A stretch of 64,000 nucleotides of DNA from Deinococcus ficus (GTDB lineage Bacteria > Deinococcota > Deinococci > Deinococcales > Deinococcaceae): assembly GCF_003444775.1 (NCBI RefSeq), contig NZ_CP021081.1, forward strand, positions 1,600,001-1,664,000, read 5' to 3'. The translations under genes and the position numbers were made by a program. Of the stretch, positions 32,132 through 41,218 are shown piece by piece (position 1 is the first letter of the stretch; each line of letters opens with the position of its first letter). The notes below the pieces were generated by a model. It saw only the letters and a list, made by a program, of their open reading frames with translations. It was not told the origin of the DNA and searched no databases.

Positions 32132-34039
32132 TTACGGCTGTCGGGCCTGCGCGGCGTAGTAGTCGCCGATGCCGGCGGCGATGGCCTGCGCGATGCGTTC
32201 ACGCCCGGCGGGGCTCATCAAAATTCGCAGATTCCCGGCGTCCGTGAGGTACCCGGTCTCGATCAGCAGGCTGGGCTGCGTGCCGGGGCGGGTCAGGGCC
32301 AGGTCCGCGCCCGGCATCAGTCCCTTGCCGGGGCCCAGGTCCGGGAGCCGCTGGCGGAGCTGCGCGAGGATGCGGGCAGAAACCCCCTGCGCCTGCGGGT
32401 GCGTGAAGTACACCTCCGGTCCGCGAATGCCACGCGGATCCCGGCCGTCCGGGAGGGCGTTGGCGTGAATGCTGACCAGCAGGTCGCTGGCGGTGGTCTC
32501 GGCGGTCAGGCCGCGCTCGTACAGGCCGAGGGTGAGGTCCGTGTCGCGGGTGAGGTGCACGGTGGCGCCCTGCGCGCGCAGCAGTTCGGCCACGCGCAGG
32601 GCGATGGGCAGGTTCAGGTCCTTTTCCGGCACGCGCAGGCTGCCCGCCCCGCCCCGCTGGCTGCCGCCGTGCCCGGGGTCCAGGGTGACGGCGCGGCCCA
32701 GCAGGGGCTGCGCGGCGTCCAGGGGCGGGGGGCGCCGCACGGCGACGCGCAGGTCCGGGCCGTCGTAGTTCACGGTGAAGCCCCAGGCCTGCGGCGCGGT
32801 GGTCAGCACACTCACCCGCGTGACGCCCGGCCCGGCGGGCGTGACCTCCACAGCGCGCAGGAGCGGGTCGCGGCCGGCGGGTGGCAGCAGCGGCGCGGCC
32901 AGGGTGCCGTACAGCAGGATGTCCAGCCGGCGCCCGCCGTCGGTCTGCGTGACGGTGAAGGGCAGGCGCGCCCCGCCCAGCGGCAGGCGCAGAACCAGTT
33001 CCGGGTGCGCCGGTGCACTGCTCATCGGGGCCAGCGGGGGGGTGGGCACCGGTGGGGGCACCTCCGGCGTGCCCGCCGGGCCGGGCAGGAACGACAGCGC
33101 GGGACCGGGCGGCCCGTCCCCCTCCAGCGTGACCGGGCCACCGGCGACCGGAAGGGGCAGGCCGGGCGTGACCTCCAGTTGCTTCGCGGTGATCAGCAGG
33201 GACGTCCCGGGCGCGATGCGGGCCCGCACGTCGTCGCCCACGCGGCCCACCAGCGGGAAGGTCATGCCCGCGCGGGGGTACAGGGCGGGGCGGCCGGTCA
33301 GGTCGGTGGCGACCCAGGTGGCCTCGTTCAGGCCCAGGCCCTGCACCGTGCCGGGGCGCTGCGTGCCGGTGCGGGGGGCGCGCACGCTGCTGAGGCGCCC
33401 GGGGGTGGGGGCGGTGACGGTGCGGCCGTCGCGGCCGGTGAGGCTCACCTCGAACGCCGCGGCGGGCAGGGTCGCGCCGGCCGGGAGGGTGTAGGTGCCC
33501 CGGTACTGTCCGGCCGCGACCTCGCGCAGGGGCAGGACCGTCACGCCGGGTAGGCGGGCGCTGGCCTTCCCACCCGGCGAACCGCGGAAGGCCACGGTGA
33601 CCTGCCGCTCGGCGTCGGTGTCGCCGCCGGCGTCCCAGTACTCGATGTTCACGCGGGGTTCGAGGCTGGCCCGGTCGAGGCTGGTGGGCGTGGCAGGCAG
33701 CGGCCGGACCACCGGGCGGATCACCCGCAGGATCTGCGTGGCGGTCTGCCCCGCCCGGGTGGACACGAGCTTCAGGTCGTTCGTGCCGGCCCGGAGCGGC
33801 CACCACTCCATGAACAGGCCGTCCGGACCGACATTCACGGCCTTGCCGGAGACGCTCAGGCTGCTGCCGGGGGTCACGCTGCCCTGCAGGATCACGTGGT
33901 CGAAGGCCACGCGGGCGCCGGATTCCGGGTACGCGACGAAGATGGCCGGTGCGGCCCGGGCGGCGCCCGTGAGGACGGCGCCGGTGAGGACCGCCGTGAA
34001 GCCCGCGCGCGTCAGGCGCGGAAGCGGCGTTGAACGCAT
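32132..34039 (-). CDS. N-acetylmuramoyl-L-alanine amidase, secreted
   Basis: A 635-residue cell-wall hydrolase that cuts the amide between N-acetylmuramic acid and the stem peptide. A signal peptide spans about 1-30 (ending GAARAAP). A long stalk with Ig-like or AMIN-like beta modules follows (about 31-440, with Pro-rich linkers such as VPPPVPTPPLAP). The C-terminal Amidase_3 domain has zinc ligands in TLDPGHGGSQRG, the Glu in RVPEKDLNL, HANALPDG and catalytic Glu in LLIETGYL. An earlier in-frame start would add residues without a signal peptide. TACACC 7 nt before the ATG supports 34039. Confidence 0.92.
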   Translation of the reverse strand: MRSTPLPRLTRAGFTAVLTGAVLTGAARAAPAIFVAYPESGARVAFDHVILQGSVTPGSSLSVSGKAVNVGPDGLFMEWWPLRAGTNDLKLVSTRAGQTATQILRVIRPVVRPLPATPTSLDRASLEPRVNIEYWDAGGDTDAERQVTVAFRGSPGGKASARLPGVTVLPLREVAAGQYRGTYTLPAGATLPAAAFEVSLTGRDGRTVTAPTPGRLSSVRAPRTGTQRPGTVQGLGLNEATWVATDLTGRPALYPRAGMTFPLVGRVGDDVRARIAPGTSLLITAKQLEVTPGLPLPVAGGPVTLEGDGPPGPALSFLPGPAGTPEVPPPVPTPPLAPMSSAPAHPELVLRLPLGGARLPFTVTQTDGGRRLDILLYGTLAAPLLPPAGRDPLLRAVEVTPAGPGVTRVSVLTTAPQAWGFTVNYDGPDLRVAVRRPPPLDAAQPLLGRAVTLDPGHGGSQRGGAGSLRVPEKDLNLPIALRVAELLRAQGATVHLTRDTDLTLGLYERGLTAETTASDLLVSIHANALPDGRDPRGIRGPEVYFTHPQAQGVSARILAQLRQRLPDLGPGKGLMPGADLALTRPGTQPSLLIETGYLTDAGNLRILMSPAGRERIAQAIAAGIGDYYAAQARQP

Positions 34040-34152
34040 GAGGGCGGGTGTATCACGTCCGGCGGCCGGGCAGGTGTGCGGCGCAGCGTGAACGCTCACG
34101 AAAGCAGCCGGGGCCCGGCTGGACACCGGGGGCGGCTATGCTGCGGGCATTC

Positions 34153-35265
34153 ATGACTGACCCGCTGGTGAAGGAGTACGCCTCGGTCCTGCCGGAGTAC
34201 GAACGGCAGCGGGTCGCGTGCGCGCATTACGTCACGAATCTGCTGCACAACGCCGGCCTGAAAATCCATCACGTCGCCAGCCGCGTGAAACGCCCGGGCA
34301 GTCTGGAGGACAAGCTGCGCCGCAAACCGGGCCGCTACCACCGCCTGGAGGACGTCACGGACCTGCTCGGGGTGCGCGTGATCACGTACTTCGAGTCGGA
34401 CGTGGGCGTGGTGGGGCGGCTGCTGGAGGAGAACCTGACCGTGGACTGGCTGAACTCCGTGGACAAGGGCATGATGCAGGACCCGGACCGCTTCGGGTAC
34501 CGCGGCGTGCACTACGTGGTGCGCCTGCCTGCCAGCGCGGAGGGCCCCAGCACGCCGTGGTTCGAGGTGCAGATCCGCAGCATCCTGCAGCACGCCTGGG
34601 CGGAGATGGAACACGACCTGGGGTACAAGAGCCGCGACGCCGTGCCGCGCGAGGTGCGCCGGCGCTTCAACCGCCTGTCCGGCCTGCTGGAGATGGCGGA
34701 CGAGGAATTCATGGCGCTGCACCGCCTGTCCCGGGATTACGCCGCGAACCTGCCGGCGCGGGTGCAGGAGGCGCCGGACAGCGTGTTCGTGGACGCGCAG
34801 AGCATGACGCACCTGCTCTCCACGTCCCCGGTGCGGGACATCGACGCGGAGGTCGCCGACGCCCTGCACGTGAAACTGCTGGTCGGCTGGCCGGACTCCG
34901 AGCGGCCGCAGCGTCTGGCGGGCCTGCTGCAGTACGTGGGCGTGCACTCGGTGGGCACCCTGGACAAGGAACTGCGCCGCAACGCGCAGAGCATCGTGCG
35001 CTTCGCGACGGTGCTGCTGCCACGCCTGAGGTCGGCGTGGCTGCCGGCGGGCGGCGCGCGGCCCGGGGTGAGCGTGGTGCATTACGTGCTGCTGCGGGTG
35101 TGCGCCAACCCCAGCCTGGACCCGGCCGAGGTGATGGCGATGCTGGACCTGAACCACCCGGACGGCCTGCCGCGCCTGACGGAGATCGTGATGGACGCCT
35201 ACCGTGAGATTCAGGAGTCCGGTCCGGCGGCCCTGCCCGCCCCGGGCACGCCGCTGTCCTCCTGA
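34153..35265 (+). CDS. GTP pyrophosphokinase family protein, synthetase-only
   Basis: A 370-residue protein with a RelA/SpoT (p)ppGpp synthetase domain in its N-terminal half. Motifs are [32 protein letters not shown] and [18 protein letters not shown], the catalytic and pyrophosphate-contact segments. The N-terminal HD hydrolase domain and C-terminal TGS/ACT domains of long RSH proteins are absent. The extra C-terminal 150 residues have no known family. It may be a small alarmone synthetase with an accessory domain. TATGCT is 11 nt before the ATG, so the leader is only a few bases. Its 3' end overlaps tilS-tadA by 55 bp on the other strand. Confidence 0.85.
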   Translation: MTDPLVKEYASVLPEYERQRVACAHYVTNLLHNAGLKIHHVASRVKRPGSLEDKLRRKPGRYHRLEDVTDLLGVRVITYFESDVGVVGRLLEENLTVDWLNSVDKGMMQDPDRFGYRGVHYVVRLPASAEGPSTPWFEVQIRSILQHAWAEMEHDLGYKSRDAVPREVRRRFNRLSGLLEMADEEFMALHRLSRDYAANLPARVQEAPDSVFVDAQSMTHLLSTSPVRDIDAEVADALHVKLLVGWPDSERPQRLAGLLQYVGVHSVGTLDKELRRNAQSIVRFATVLLPRLRSAWLPAGGARPGVSVVHYVLLRVCANPSLDPAEVMAMLDLNHPDGLPRLTEIVMDAYREIQESGPAALPAPGTPLSS

Positions 35266-36857
35266 GCCGCCCCGCCGGCCGGTCCGGCGCGGAAGCCCTG
35301 AAAGGTCGCCCGGAGCAGCCGGGCCGCCTCGCGGGCCAGCAGGCCGCCCTGCACCGCGGGCCGCGGACCCCAGTGGTGGGCGAGCAGGTCCGTCACGCCG
35401 CCCAGCGCGCCGGCGCGGGGGTTGTGGGCGCCGTACACGATCCGCCCGATCCGGGCCTCCAGGGCGGCGCCCAGGCACATCGGGCAGGGTTCCAGCGTGA
35501 CCACCAGCGTGCACGCGCCCAGGTACGCGCCGGCCGTGAGGGTGGCCTCGCGCAGCGCGTGCAGTTCGGCGTGGCGGGTCATGTCGCCGTGCTCGCGGCT
35601 GGTGTTGCGGCCCCGGCCGATCACCTGCCCGGCGGCGTCCAGCACGACCGCGCCCACCGGCACCTCGCCGTGCCCGGCGGCCTCGCGGGCCAGGGCCAGG
35701 GCCTCGCGCATGCCCGCCTGCTCAGGCGTGAGGGACACACCGGCCTCCTCGCGGGCGTGCTCGGCCCACACGGGGTCCGGCGTGCCCAGCCACTTCACGC
35801 TCTGCCCGGCGGCCAGGACCGGCACCCGCGGCCGGTCCTCCCGGGGCACGTGCCGGTCGGTGAGCACGTCGCTGACCTTGCGGGTGCCGCCGGGCAGGCG
35901 GATGCGGTCCCCGGGCCGCGGCGTGCGCAGGTTCCAGCCGGGCGGTACGGGAAAGTCCGGGCCCGGCAGGGCCAGGGGCCGCAGGTGCAGGTGCCCGCCG
36001 GTGACCGTGGCGTTCTGTCCGCCGGGCAGCGTGACGTGCCGGGTCCCGCCGGCTCCGAGGGCGTCAGCGAGGGCCTGGACGTGGTCCATGTGGTAGCCCA
36101 GCCCTTCCCCGCCGAGTTGCGCGGTGACCCAGCGGCGCAGCACGGCCGGCGGCTGGGTGTTCAGAGGAGCGTGCGCGGTCAGGGCGGCTGCCTGGGCGTG
36201 CAGGGCCGCGTCGTCCTCCCGGGAGAGGCGGGCCAGCCGGGCCAGGGCCGCCTCCACCGCCGGGAAGCGCGCCCGCAACGCAGGCAGCACCTGCTGCCGC
36301 AGCCACACGCGGGTGTAGTGCGGGTCGGCGTTCATCGGGTCGTCCAGCCAGGATTCATTCAGGCCGCGCAAGTAGGCTTCCAGTGCTTCGCGCGGCACGT
36401 CCAGCCAGGGGCGCCGCACGCGGCCGTGCACCGGGGGGATGCCGGTCAGGACCGCCTCGCCCCGCAGCAGCTGCATCAGGACCGTCTCGGCCTGGTCGCG
36501 GCGGGTGTGGGCGGTCAGGATCACGGTCAGGCCATGCTTTCTGGCGGTGCGGGTCAGGAACTCGTAGCGGAGGCGGCGGGCGGCGTCCTCCAGGTTCCAG
36601 CCGCGCCGGGCGGCGACGGCGGCCACGTCCACCCGCGCGGTCTCGAAGGGCACGCCCAGGCGCTCGGCCAGCGCCTCCACCCAGTGGGCGTCCCCGGCGG
36701 AGTCCGGGCGCAGGGCGTGGTCCAGGTGCGCCGCCACCGGCTGCGCGCCTGCGGCGTGCAGGGCGTGCAGCAGCGCCACGGAATCCGCGCCGCCCGACAC
36801 GCCCACCAGCACGCGCTGGCCGGCGTACGGGCGCAGGGCGGCGGCGAGGTCGGTCAC
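35211..36857 (-). CDS. tilS: tRNA lysidine synthetase-tRNA adenosine deaminase fusion (TilS-TadA)
   Basis: A single 548-residue frame joins two tRNA-wobble enzymes. The N-terminal part is TilS, which converts C34 to lysidine in tRNA-Ile2: [11 protein letters not shown] (PP-loop, about 20-30), then [20 protein letters not shown], and the C-terminal substrate domain to about 370. The C-terminal part (about 385-530) is TadA, which makes inosine 34 in tRNA-Arg: zinc/proton-shuttle HAELHALRE and [15 protein letters not shown]. The D. radiodurans annotation MesJ/cytosine-deaminase-related protein describes the same architecture. GTG start with TACAAT 6 nt upstream. The 3' end overlaps the convergent neighbour. 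Confidence 0.93.
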   Translation of the reverse strand: MTDLAAALRPYAGQRVLVGVSGGADSVALLHALHAAGAQPVAAHLDHALRPDSAGDAHWVEALAERLGVPFETARVDVAAVAARRGWNLEDAARRLRYEFLTRTARKHGLTVILTAHTRRDQAETVLMQLLRGEAVLTGIPPVHGRVRRPWLDVPREALEAYLRGLNESWLDDPMNADPHYTRVWLRQQVLPALRARFPAVEAALARLARLSREDDAALHAQAAALTAHAPLNTQPPAVLRRWVTAQLGGEGLGYHMDHVQALADALGAGGTRHVTLPGGQNATVTGGHLHLRPLALPGPDFPVPPGWNLRTPRPGDRIRLPGGTRKVSDVLTDRHVPREDRPRVPVLAAGQSVKWLGTPDPVWAEHAREEAGVSLTPEQAGMREALALAREAAGHGEVPVGAVVLDAAGQVIGRGRNTSREHGDMTRHAELHALREATLTAGAYLGACTLVVTLEPCPMCLGAALEARIGRIVYGAHNPRAGALGGVTDLLAHHWGPRPAVQGGLLAREAARLLRATFQGFRAGPAGGAAQEDSGVPGAGRAAGPDS

Positions 36858-36946
36858 GGGCGCATTGTAGGGGCCCTGGCCCCCGCCGGCCCGGATTGCA
36901 CGCGGGCTTCCTGAGCGGCGCGGGGCCGGGCCGGTACAGTGCGGGC

Positions 36947-37429
36947 ATGAGTGTTCAGGTCGGCCAGCCTGCCCCCGAGTTCCGCGCCCGCACCGAGGAC
37001 GGGCAGCACCTGGCGCTGGCGGACCTGCGCGGGCAGTGGGTGGTGCTGTACTTCTACCCGCGCGCCAACACGCCCGGCTGCTCCCTGGAAGCGCAGGCGT
37101 TTCAGGCCAGCCTGGAGGACTTCGGCGCCCGGAACGCGGCCGTGGTGGGCGTGAGCACCGACACGGAGGCGCGGCAGGCGGCGTTCCGGGACCGCTGCGG
37201 GCTGGCGTTCCCGCTGATTCCGGACGGGGAGAAGGTCCTGGCGCGGCAGTACGGCGTGCTTGGGGGCCTGTCCGGGCTGCTGGGCGTGGCGTCCCGGCAG
37301 ACCTTCCTGATCGACCCGGAGGGCGTGCTGCGCTGGCACTGGCGCTTCGTGAACCCGGCCGGGCACGCGCGGGAGGTGCTGGGTCAGCTGACGGCGTTGC
37401 AGGCGGCCGGCGCCGCCCCCGCGTCCTGA
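36947..37429 (+). CDS. Peroxiredoxin, BCP/PrxQ type
   Basis: A 160-residue thioredoxin-fold peroxidase that reduces hydrogen peroxide and organic peroxides. The peroxidatic site is the Cys in ANTPGCSLEAQAF (about residue 45), the bacterioferritin-comigratory-protein pattern. The usual nearby resolving Cys (five residues on) is Gln here, so it is 1-Cys-like or uses the Cys in DRCGLAF. TACAGT (36935-36940) is 6 nt before the ATG, indicating a leaderless message. Confidence 0.92.
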   Translation: MSVQVGQPAPEFRARTEDGQHLALADLRGQWVVLYFYPRANTPGCSLEAQAFQASLEDFGARNAAVVGVSTDTEARQAAFRDRCGLAFPLIPDGEKVLARQYGVLGGLSGLLGVASRQTFLIDPEGVLRWHWRFVNPAGHAREVLGQLTALQAAGAAPAS

Positions 37430-37438
37430 CCCTCGGGG

Positions 37439-38071
37439 TCAGTCCGGCAGGGTCAGGAGGTCCATGCTGGGCGTGGCCGGCGACACCCAGGGGCTCCCGC
37501 GCACGTGGAAACGCCAGGGCAGGTTCCGGCCCTCCCGCAGGCCGATCCGGGCGGTCGTGACGACGTCCGCGTCCGGCAGGGCGGGGGCGCGCTCCAGGTG
37601 CAGGCCAGCGCTGTCCACCGGCGTGCGGCTCACCTGCGCAGGGTGCAGCCCCAGGGCGGCCACGAGTTTGGCGGGGCCGTTCGTCAGGTCGCGTTCGCGG
37701 ATGACGGGCCGGTGGTCCAGCATCACCTCGCGGCCCTCCAGGGGTTCCAGCGCGCGGATCAGCACGCTGGCCGACACGCCCGCCTCCCGGCACGCCACCT
37801 GCAGCAGCGGGTGCCCGTGCGCCGTCCAGAACAGCCAGTGCCCGGGCGGGATCGCCATCTCGGCGCTGCGGGCGGCGTGGAAGCGCCCGGCGGTGCAGGC
37901 GGGGTCGCGCGGGCAGTCGTAGGCCTCGGCCTCCACGATCCGCCCGGCGAGCCGCACGCCGCCGGGCAGGGTGCGCACCAGCGTGCTGCCCAGCAGGCGC
38001 CGGGCGGTGAGGACCGGGTCGCCGGCGAAGTCGGCCGGGTGCCAGCGGGAGGGGAACTCGGCCCGGGTCAT
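37439..38071 (-). CDS. DNA-3-methyladenine glycosylase (AAG/MPG family)
   Basis: A 210-residue monofunctional base-excision glycosylase that removes alkylated purines. The catalytic segment is RIVEAEAYDCPRDPA, with Glu (second of EAE) activating water. TNGPAKLVAALGL is the other diagnostic motif. The family is well known in D. radiodurans. It ends 9 bp from the convergent peroxiredoxin stop. CATAGT lies 6 nt before the ATG on the coding strand. Confidence 0.93.
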   Translation of the reverse strand: MTRAEFPSRWHPADFAGDPVLTARRLLGSTLVRTLPGGVRLAGRIVEAEAYDCPRDPACTAGRFHAARSAEMAIPPGHWLFWTAHGHPLLQVACREAGVSASVLIRALEPLEGREVMLDHRPVIRERDLTNGPAKLVAALGLHPAQVSRTPVDSAGLHLERAPALPDADVVTTARIGLREGRNLPWRFHVRGSPWVSPATPSMDLLTLPD

Positions 38072-38251
38072 GCGCTCACTATGCCGCGCTCAGCTGCGGG
38101 GCTGGCCGGGCGGGCTTTTTCTGGATTTCCTGAAGAGGCGATCCCGGCGGGCGGGGCTACCCTGAACGGACGCCCCCAACCCGCGCGCCCCCGGCCAGAG
38201 CAGGCCGGTTCCCGGGGTGGCGCGGGCCGTTCATTCAAGGAGGACCCAGTC

Positions 38252-39007
38252 ATGATGGACATCTTCAACATGCTCGGCGGCATGAACCGCACCGGGCAGA
38301 CGATCGGCCAGCAGCTCGGCACCAGCCCCCACCAGACGGAAGCGGCCGTGGAGGCCGCCGTGCCCCTGCTGCTGGGTGCCCTGACCCGCAACGCCGCGCA
38401 GCCGGGCGGCGCCGCCGCACTGGAGGGTGCGCTGTCCCGCCACGACGGGCAGGCGCTGGAGCTCTTCGGGCAGGGCCGGATGCCCGACACGGCCGACGGC
38501 CAGAAGATCCTGGGGCACATCTTCGGCCCCCAGCAGTCCGCGGCTGCGAACGCGGTGGGGCAGCGCGCGGGAATCGACCCGCAGCTGGCGATGCAGGTGC
38601 TGTCCATGCTGGCGCCCCTGGTGCTCGCGTACCTGAGCCGGCAGCGGCAGGGCGGGAGTGGCGGGATGGGAACCAACGCTGGCACGGGTGGCGTGGACAT
38701 CGGCAGCATCCTGGGCGGCATTCTCGGCGGCGGAATGGGGGGCGGCCTGGGCGACGTGCTCGGCGGCCGGACCGGCAGCGCCGGCACGGGCGGGGCCGGG
38801 GGCGTGCTGGGGGGTGGCCCCGTGATTCCCGGGCTGCCGGGTCAGAATGCGGGCCTAAGCCCCAGCCCCGGCGCGCCGGGCATGGAGAGTGCCGGGGCGC
38901 CCGGCAGCCGCGGCGGGCTGATGGACACGCTGAACAACGTGCTGGACCGCAACGGGAACGGCAACGCGCTGGACGACCTGATCGGGATGTTCGGCGGACG
39001 CCGCTAG
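38252..39007 (+). CDS. DUF937 domain protein
   Basis: A 251-residue protein with a DUF937 domain in the first 130 residues (MMDIFNMLGGMNRTG, AVEAAVPLLLGALTRNA, ILGHIFG). The rest is low-complexity and Gly-rich (ILGGILGGGMGGGLGDVLGG), with a C-terminal calcium-loop-like DRNGNGNALDDLIGMF. The function of DUF937 proteins is unknown. A strong AAGGAGG site precedes two adjacent ATG codons (38252 and 38255). A very stable terminator follows. Confidence 0.88.
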   Translation: MMDIFNMLGGMNRTGQTIGQQLGTSPHQTEAAVEAAVPLLLGALTRNAAQPGGAAALEGALSRHDGQALELFGQGRMPDTADGQKILGHIFGPQQSAAANAVGQRAGIDPQLAMQVLSMLAPLVLAYLSRQRQGGSGGMGTNAGTGGVDIGSILGGILGGGMGGGLGDVLGGRTGSAGTGGAGGVLGGGPVIPGLPGQNAGLSPSPGAPGMESAGAPGSRGGLMDTLNNVLDRNGNGNALDDLIGMFGGRR

Positions 39008-39015
39008 CGATCCAT

Positions 39016-39057
39016 GGGGAGGGGCCACCGGACTTAGCGGTGGCCCCTCCCCTGTTC
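39016..39057. terminator. Very stable terminator between DUF937 and PRC-barrel genes
   Basis: A perfect 15-bp stem (39016-39030 with 39038-39052) on a 7-base loop, followed by TGTTCT. It separates two convergent genes and can work in both directions. Confidence 0.9.
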
Positions 39058-39074
39058 TGGCCTGTGGCAGCAGC

Positions 39075-40265
39075 CTACTCCGGGCGGTCGTCCGGACCGG
39101 GCTCCGCGGCCGGGCGGTCACCCTGGATACGGTTCACGGTGCTGCTGTAGGCGCGGCTCACGCTGGCGGTCGTGGCGGCGGTGATCAGCGCCGCGAGCAG
39201 GCCGTCGGCCTCGGCACGGTCCGCGTGCGCGGGCGTGATCGTCTCGCCCTGGCGGATCAGGACGTCCCCGTCGGGCAGGTTCACGTCGTACCCGACGGTG
39301 CGGCCGGTCACGTACTCCTTCTGCCGCACGCGGCTGGCCTGCGACAGGTCCTCCAGGTTCTCGCGAAGGTTGCTGCCGGCGGTCTGCAGGCCCTGGCGGG
39401 CGGTGTCGGCCGCGTCGCGGTACGCGCCGGCCACCGCGCCGCCCGTCGCGGCGGCGCCCAACGCGCCGAGCTTGCCGTGCCATTCGGCGACCTCGGCGTG
39501 CAGGGGCGTGATGGTCTCGCCGGCGCGGACGATCACGGTGCCGTCCTCGGCGACGATTTCGTGGCTGGCCTGTTTGCCGACCACGTACGCCTGGCCCTGC
39601 CCGGTCACCTGTTCGCGCACGGCCGCGCCGAGTCCGGTCACGCCTTCCCTCACGTCCTGGGCGGCGTGCTCGTAGCTGCCCTTCACGGCGCCGGCGGCGT
39701 CCTGAACGCTGTCGCGCACGTTGTCCCGGGCGTCCTGGAAGGCGCCGACGATGCCGCCCTTGCGCTGGGCGTTCATGGCGGCGACCACGTGGGTGGGCAC
39801 GATGGCGGCGTCCGTGCCGATCTGGATGTCGGCGGGGCCGGGAATGAAGGTGCGGCCCTGGCTGAGGTCGCTGAGGAATCCGCCGGTCGCCTCGTAGCCT
39901 TCCACGCGGCCGGTGCGTTCGTCGAAGTACACGTCCACGATCCGGCCGAGCTTCTGCCCGCTCTCGGTCAGGAGGGTCAGGCCTATGAGGTTCAGGTCGG
40001 CGTCCATCACGCGGGCGAGCCGGTCGTCGTCCTTCGCGCGGATGATGGCGCTGTGGTCGGCGATCATGATGGCGTCCTCGCCGAAGGAGCGCACGCTCTC
40101 GAAGCGGACGGCCTTCGCGGCGCGGAACCAGCCGCCTTCTTCCACGATCAGGCCCAGCAGCTGGTTGGCCTGCGGGTCGAACACGAGGTCGTGGACGGTC
40201 TCGACGCGCTGGCCGGTGTCGATGGTGACGATGTTCTTGCCCAGGAGCTCCTTGCCCTTGATCAT
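39075..40265 (-). CDS. PRC-barrel protein with LEA-like and duplicated modules
   Basis: A 396-residue cytoplasmic protein. Two PRC-barrel domains come first (about 1-80 and 85-160; LGKNIVTIDTGQRVETVHDLVFD and LGRIVDVYFDERTGRVEG). Then come amphipathic, Asp/Arg/Ala-rich stretches (about 175-220 and 280-312; AFQDARDNVRDSVQDAAG) like LEA or apolipoprotein-type desiccation proteins. These surround two copies of a module (about 227-263 and 318-352) sharing IVRAGETITPLHAEVAE / LIRQGETITPAHADRAE. No enzyme site is seen. A GAGGAG site before the ATG fits. A role in stress tolerance is inferred. Confidence 0.82.
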   Translation of the reverse strand: MIKGKELLGKNIVTIDTGQRVETVHDLVFDPQANQLLGLIVEEGGWFRAAKAVRFESVRSFGEDAIMIADHSAIIRAKDDDRLARVMDADLNLIGLTLLTESGQKLGRIVDVYFDERTGRVEGYEATGGFLSDLSQGRTFIPGPADIQIGTDAAIVPTHVVAAMNAQRKGGIVGAFQDARDNVRDSVQDAAGAVKGSYEHAAQDVREGVTGLGAAVREQVTGQGQAYVVGKQASHEIVAEDGTVIVRAGETITPLHAEVAEWHGKLGALGAAATGGAVAGAYRDAADTARQGLQTAGSNLRENLEDLSQASRVRQKEYVTGRTVGYDVNLPDGDVLIRQGETITPAHADRAEADGLLAALITAATTASVSRAYSSTVNRIQGDRPAAEPGPDDRPE

Positions 40266-40426
40266 GCCCTCTCCTCTGCGCCCGGCCGGGCGGCGGGGCG
40301 TGCGTTCCGGCTCTCCGGAGTTGCGTCCCCCGGAGTCTAGGAGCGCGCGGCGGGGCGTGGGCTGCCTGGACAGCCGGTCACCTTGACGCAACCTTCAGGA
40401 TGCCCGCGTGACCTACCCTGACGGGG

Positions 40427-41218
40427 ATGTGTGCCGCCCTGTCCGGTCTGCGCCGTGCCCCGCCCGGCCCGCCCCCTGCCCCCGACGCCCGCGAGGTGCG
40501 GCTGGGCGACCTGCCGCTGGTGGTGCTGGTGGGGGTGACCGGCGTGGGCAAGAGCACTGCTCTGGACGCCGTGCGGCGGGTCCGGCCGGACTGGCGGGTG
40601 CTGCCGGACCGCCGGGTGGTGACGGACGCCGTGATGATTGAGCCGCTGGCGGGCCGCGCGGTGACCGACCGGGAGGAACGCTTCCGGCTGACCGCGCAGT
40701 ACCGCGAGACTCACCCGGGCGGTATGGCGCAGGCGCTGGGCGAGCTGCTGGCCGACACGGCCGTGTGGGGCCGGGGGCCGGTGTTCGACGGGCTGCGCGG
40801 TCTGGAGGAGGTGCAGTTCGCGGCAGATCACTACCCGGCGTGGCGGTTCGTGGCGCTGGGCGCCCCGGACAGCGTGCGGGTCCGGAGGCTGCTGGGGCGC
40901 TCCGACGCTTTCGATCAGGTGACGGTGGCCGGGGGTGGAGCGGCGGCCGACCTGCAGACGCGGCTGCTGGCCCTGCCCGGCGTGCAGGATGTCTTTCACC
41001 CGGACGAGGTGCGGGCCCTGGCCGATCTGACCGGGGAGGGCTTCACGGCCGACGACGTGCTGGCCCGCGTGAAGATCGTGGTCTCTGAACGCCGGAACTA
41101 CGATCCCTTCGGGGCGGAGGCGTTCCTGCGCACCCTCCCGCCGGAGCGGGCGCTGGTGCTGGACACCGTGGCCCTCCCGCCGGCCGGGGTGGCGCAGGCC
41201 GTGGAGGCGTGGCTGTGA
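40427..41218 (+). CDS. P-loop ATPase of unknown function
   Basis: A 263-residue protein with a Walker A motif, GVTGVGKST, after a short strand (about 37-45). A Walker-B-like GPVFDGLRG follows. No transmembrane segment is seen, and the kinase family could not be named. It shares features with nucleotide/shikimate-type P-loop kinases but lacks their lid signatures. TACCCT (40414-40419) is 7 nt before the ATG, so the operon is leaderless. Its stop overlaps the next start (GTGA), coupling it to an enolase-superfamily enzyme. Confidence 0.7.
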   Translation: MCAALSGLRRAPPGPPPAPDAREVRLGDLPLVVLVGVTGVGKSTALDAVRRVRPDWRVLPDRRVVTDAVMIEPLAGRAVTDREERFRLTAQYRETHPGGMAQALGELLADTAVWGRGPVFDGLRGLEEVQFAADHYPAWRFVALGAPDSVRVRRLLGRSDAFDQVTVAGGGAAADLQTRLLALPGVQDVFHPDEVRALADLTGEGFTADDVLARVKIVVSERRNYDPFGAEAFLRTLPPERALVLDTVALPPAGVAQAVEAWL

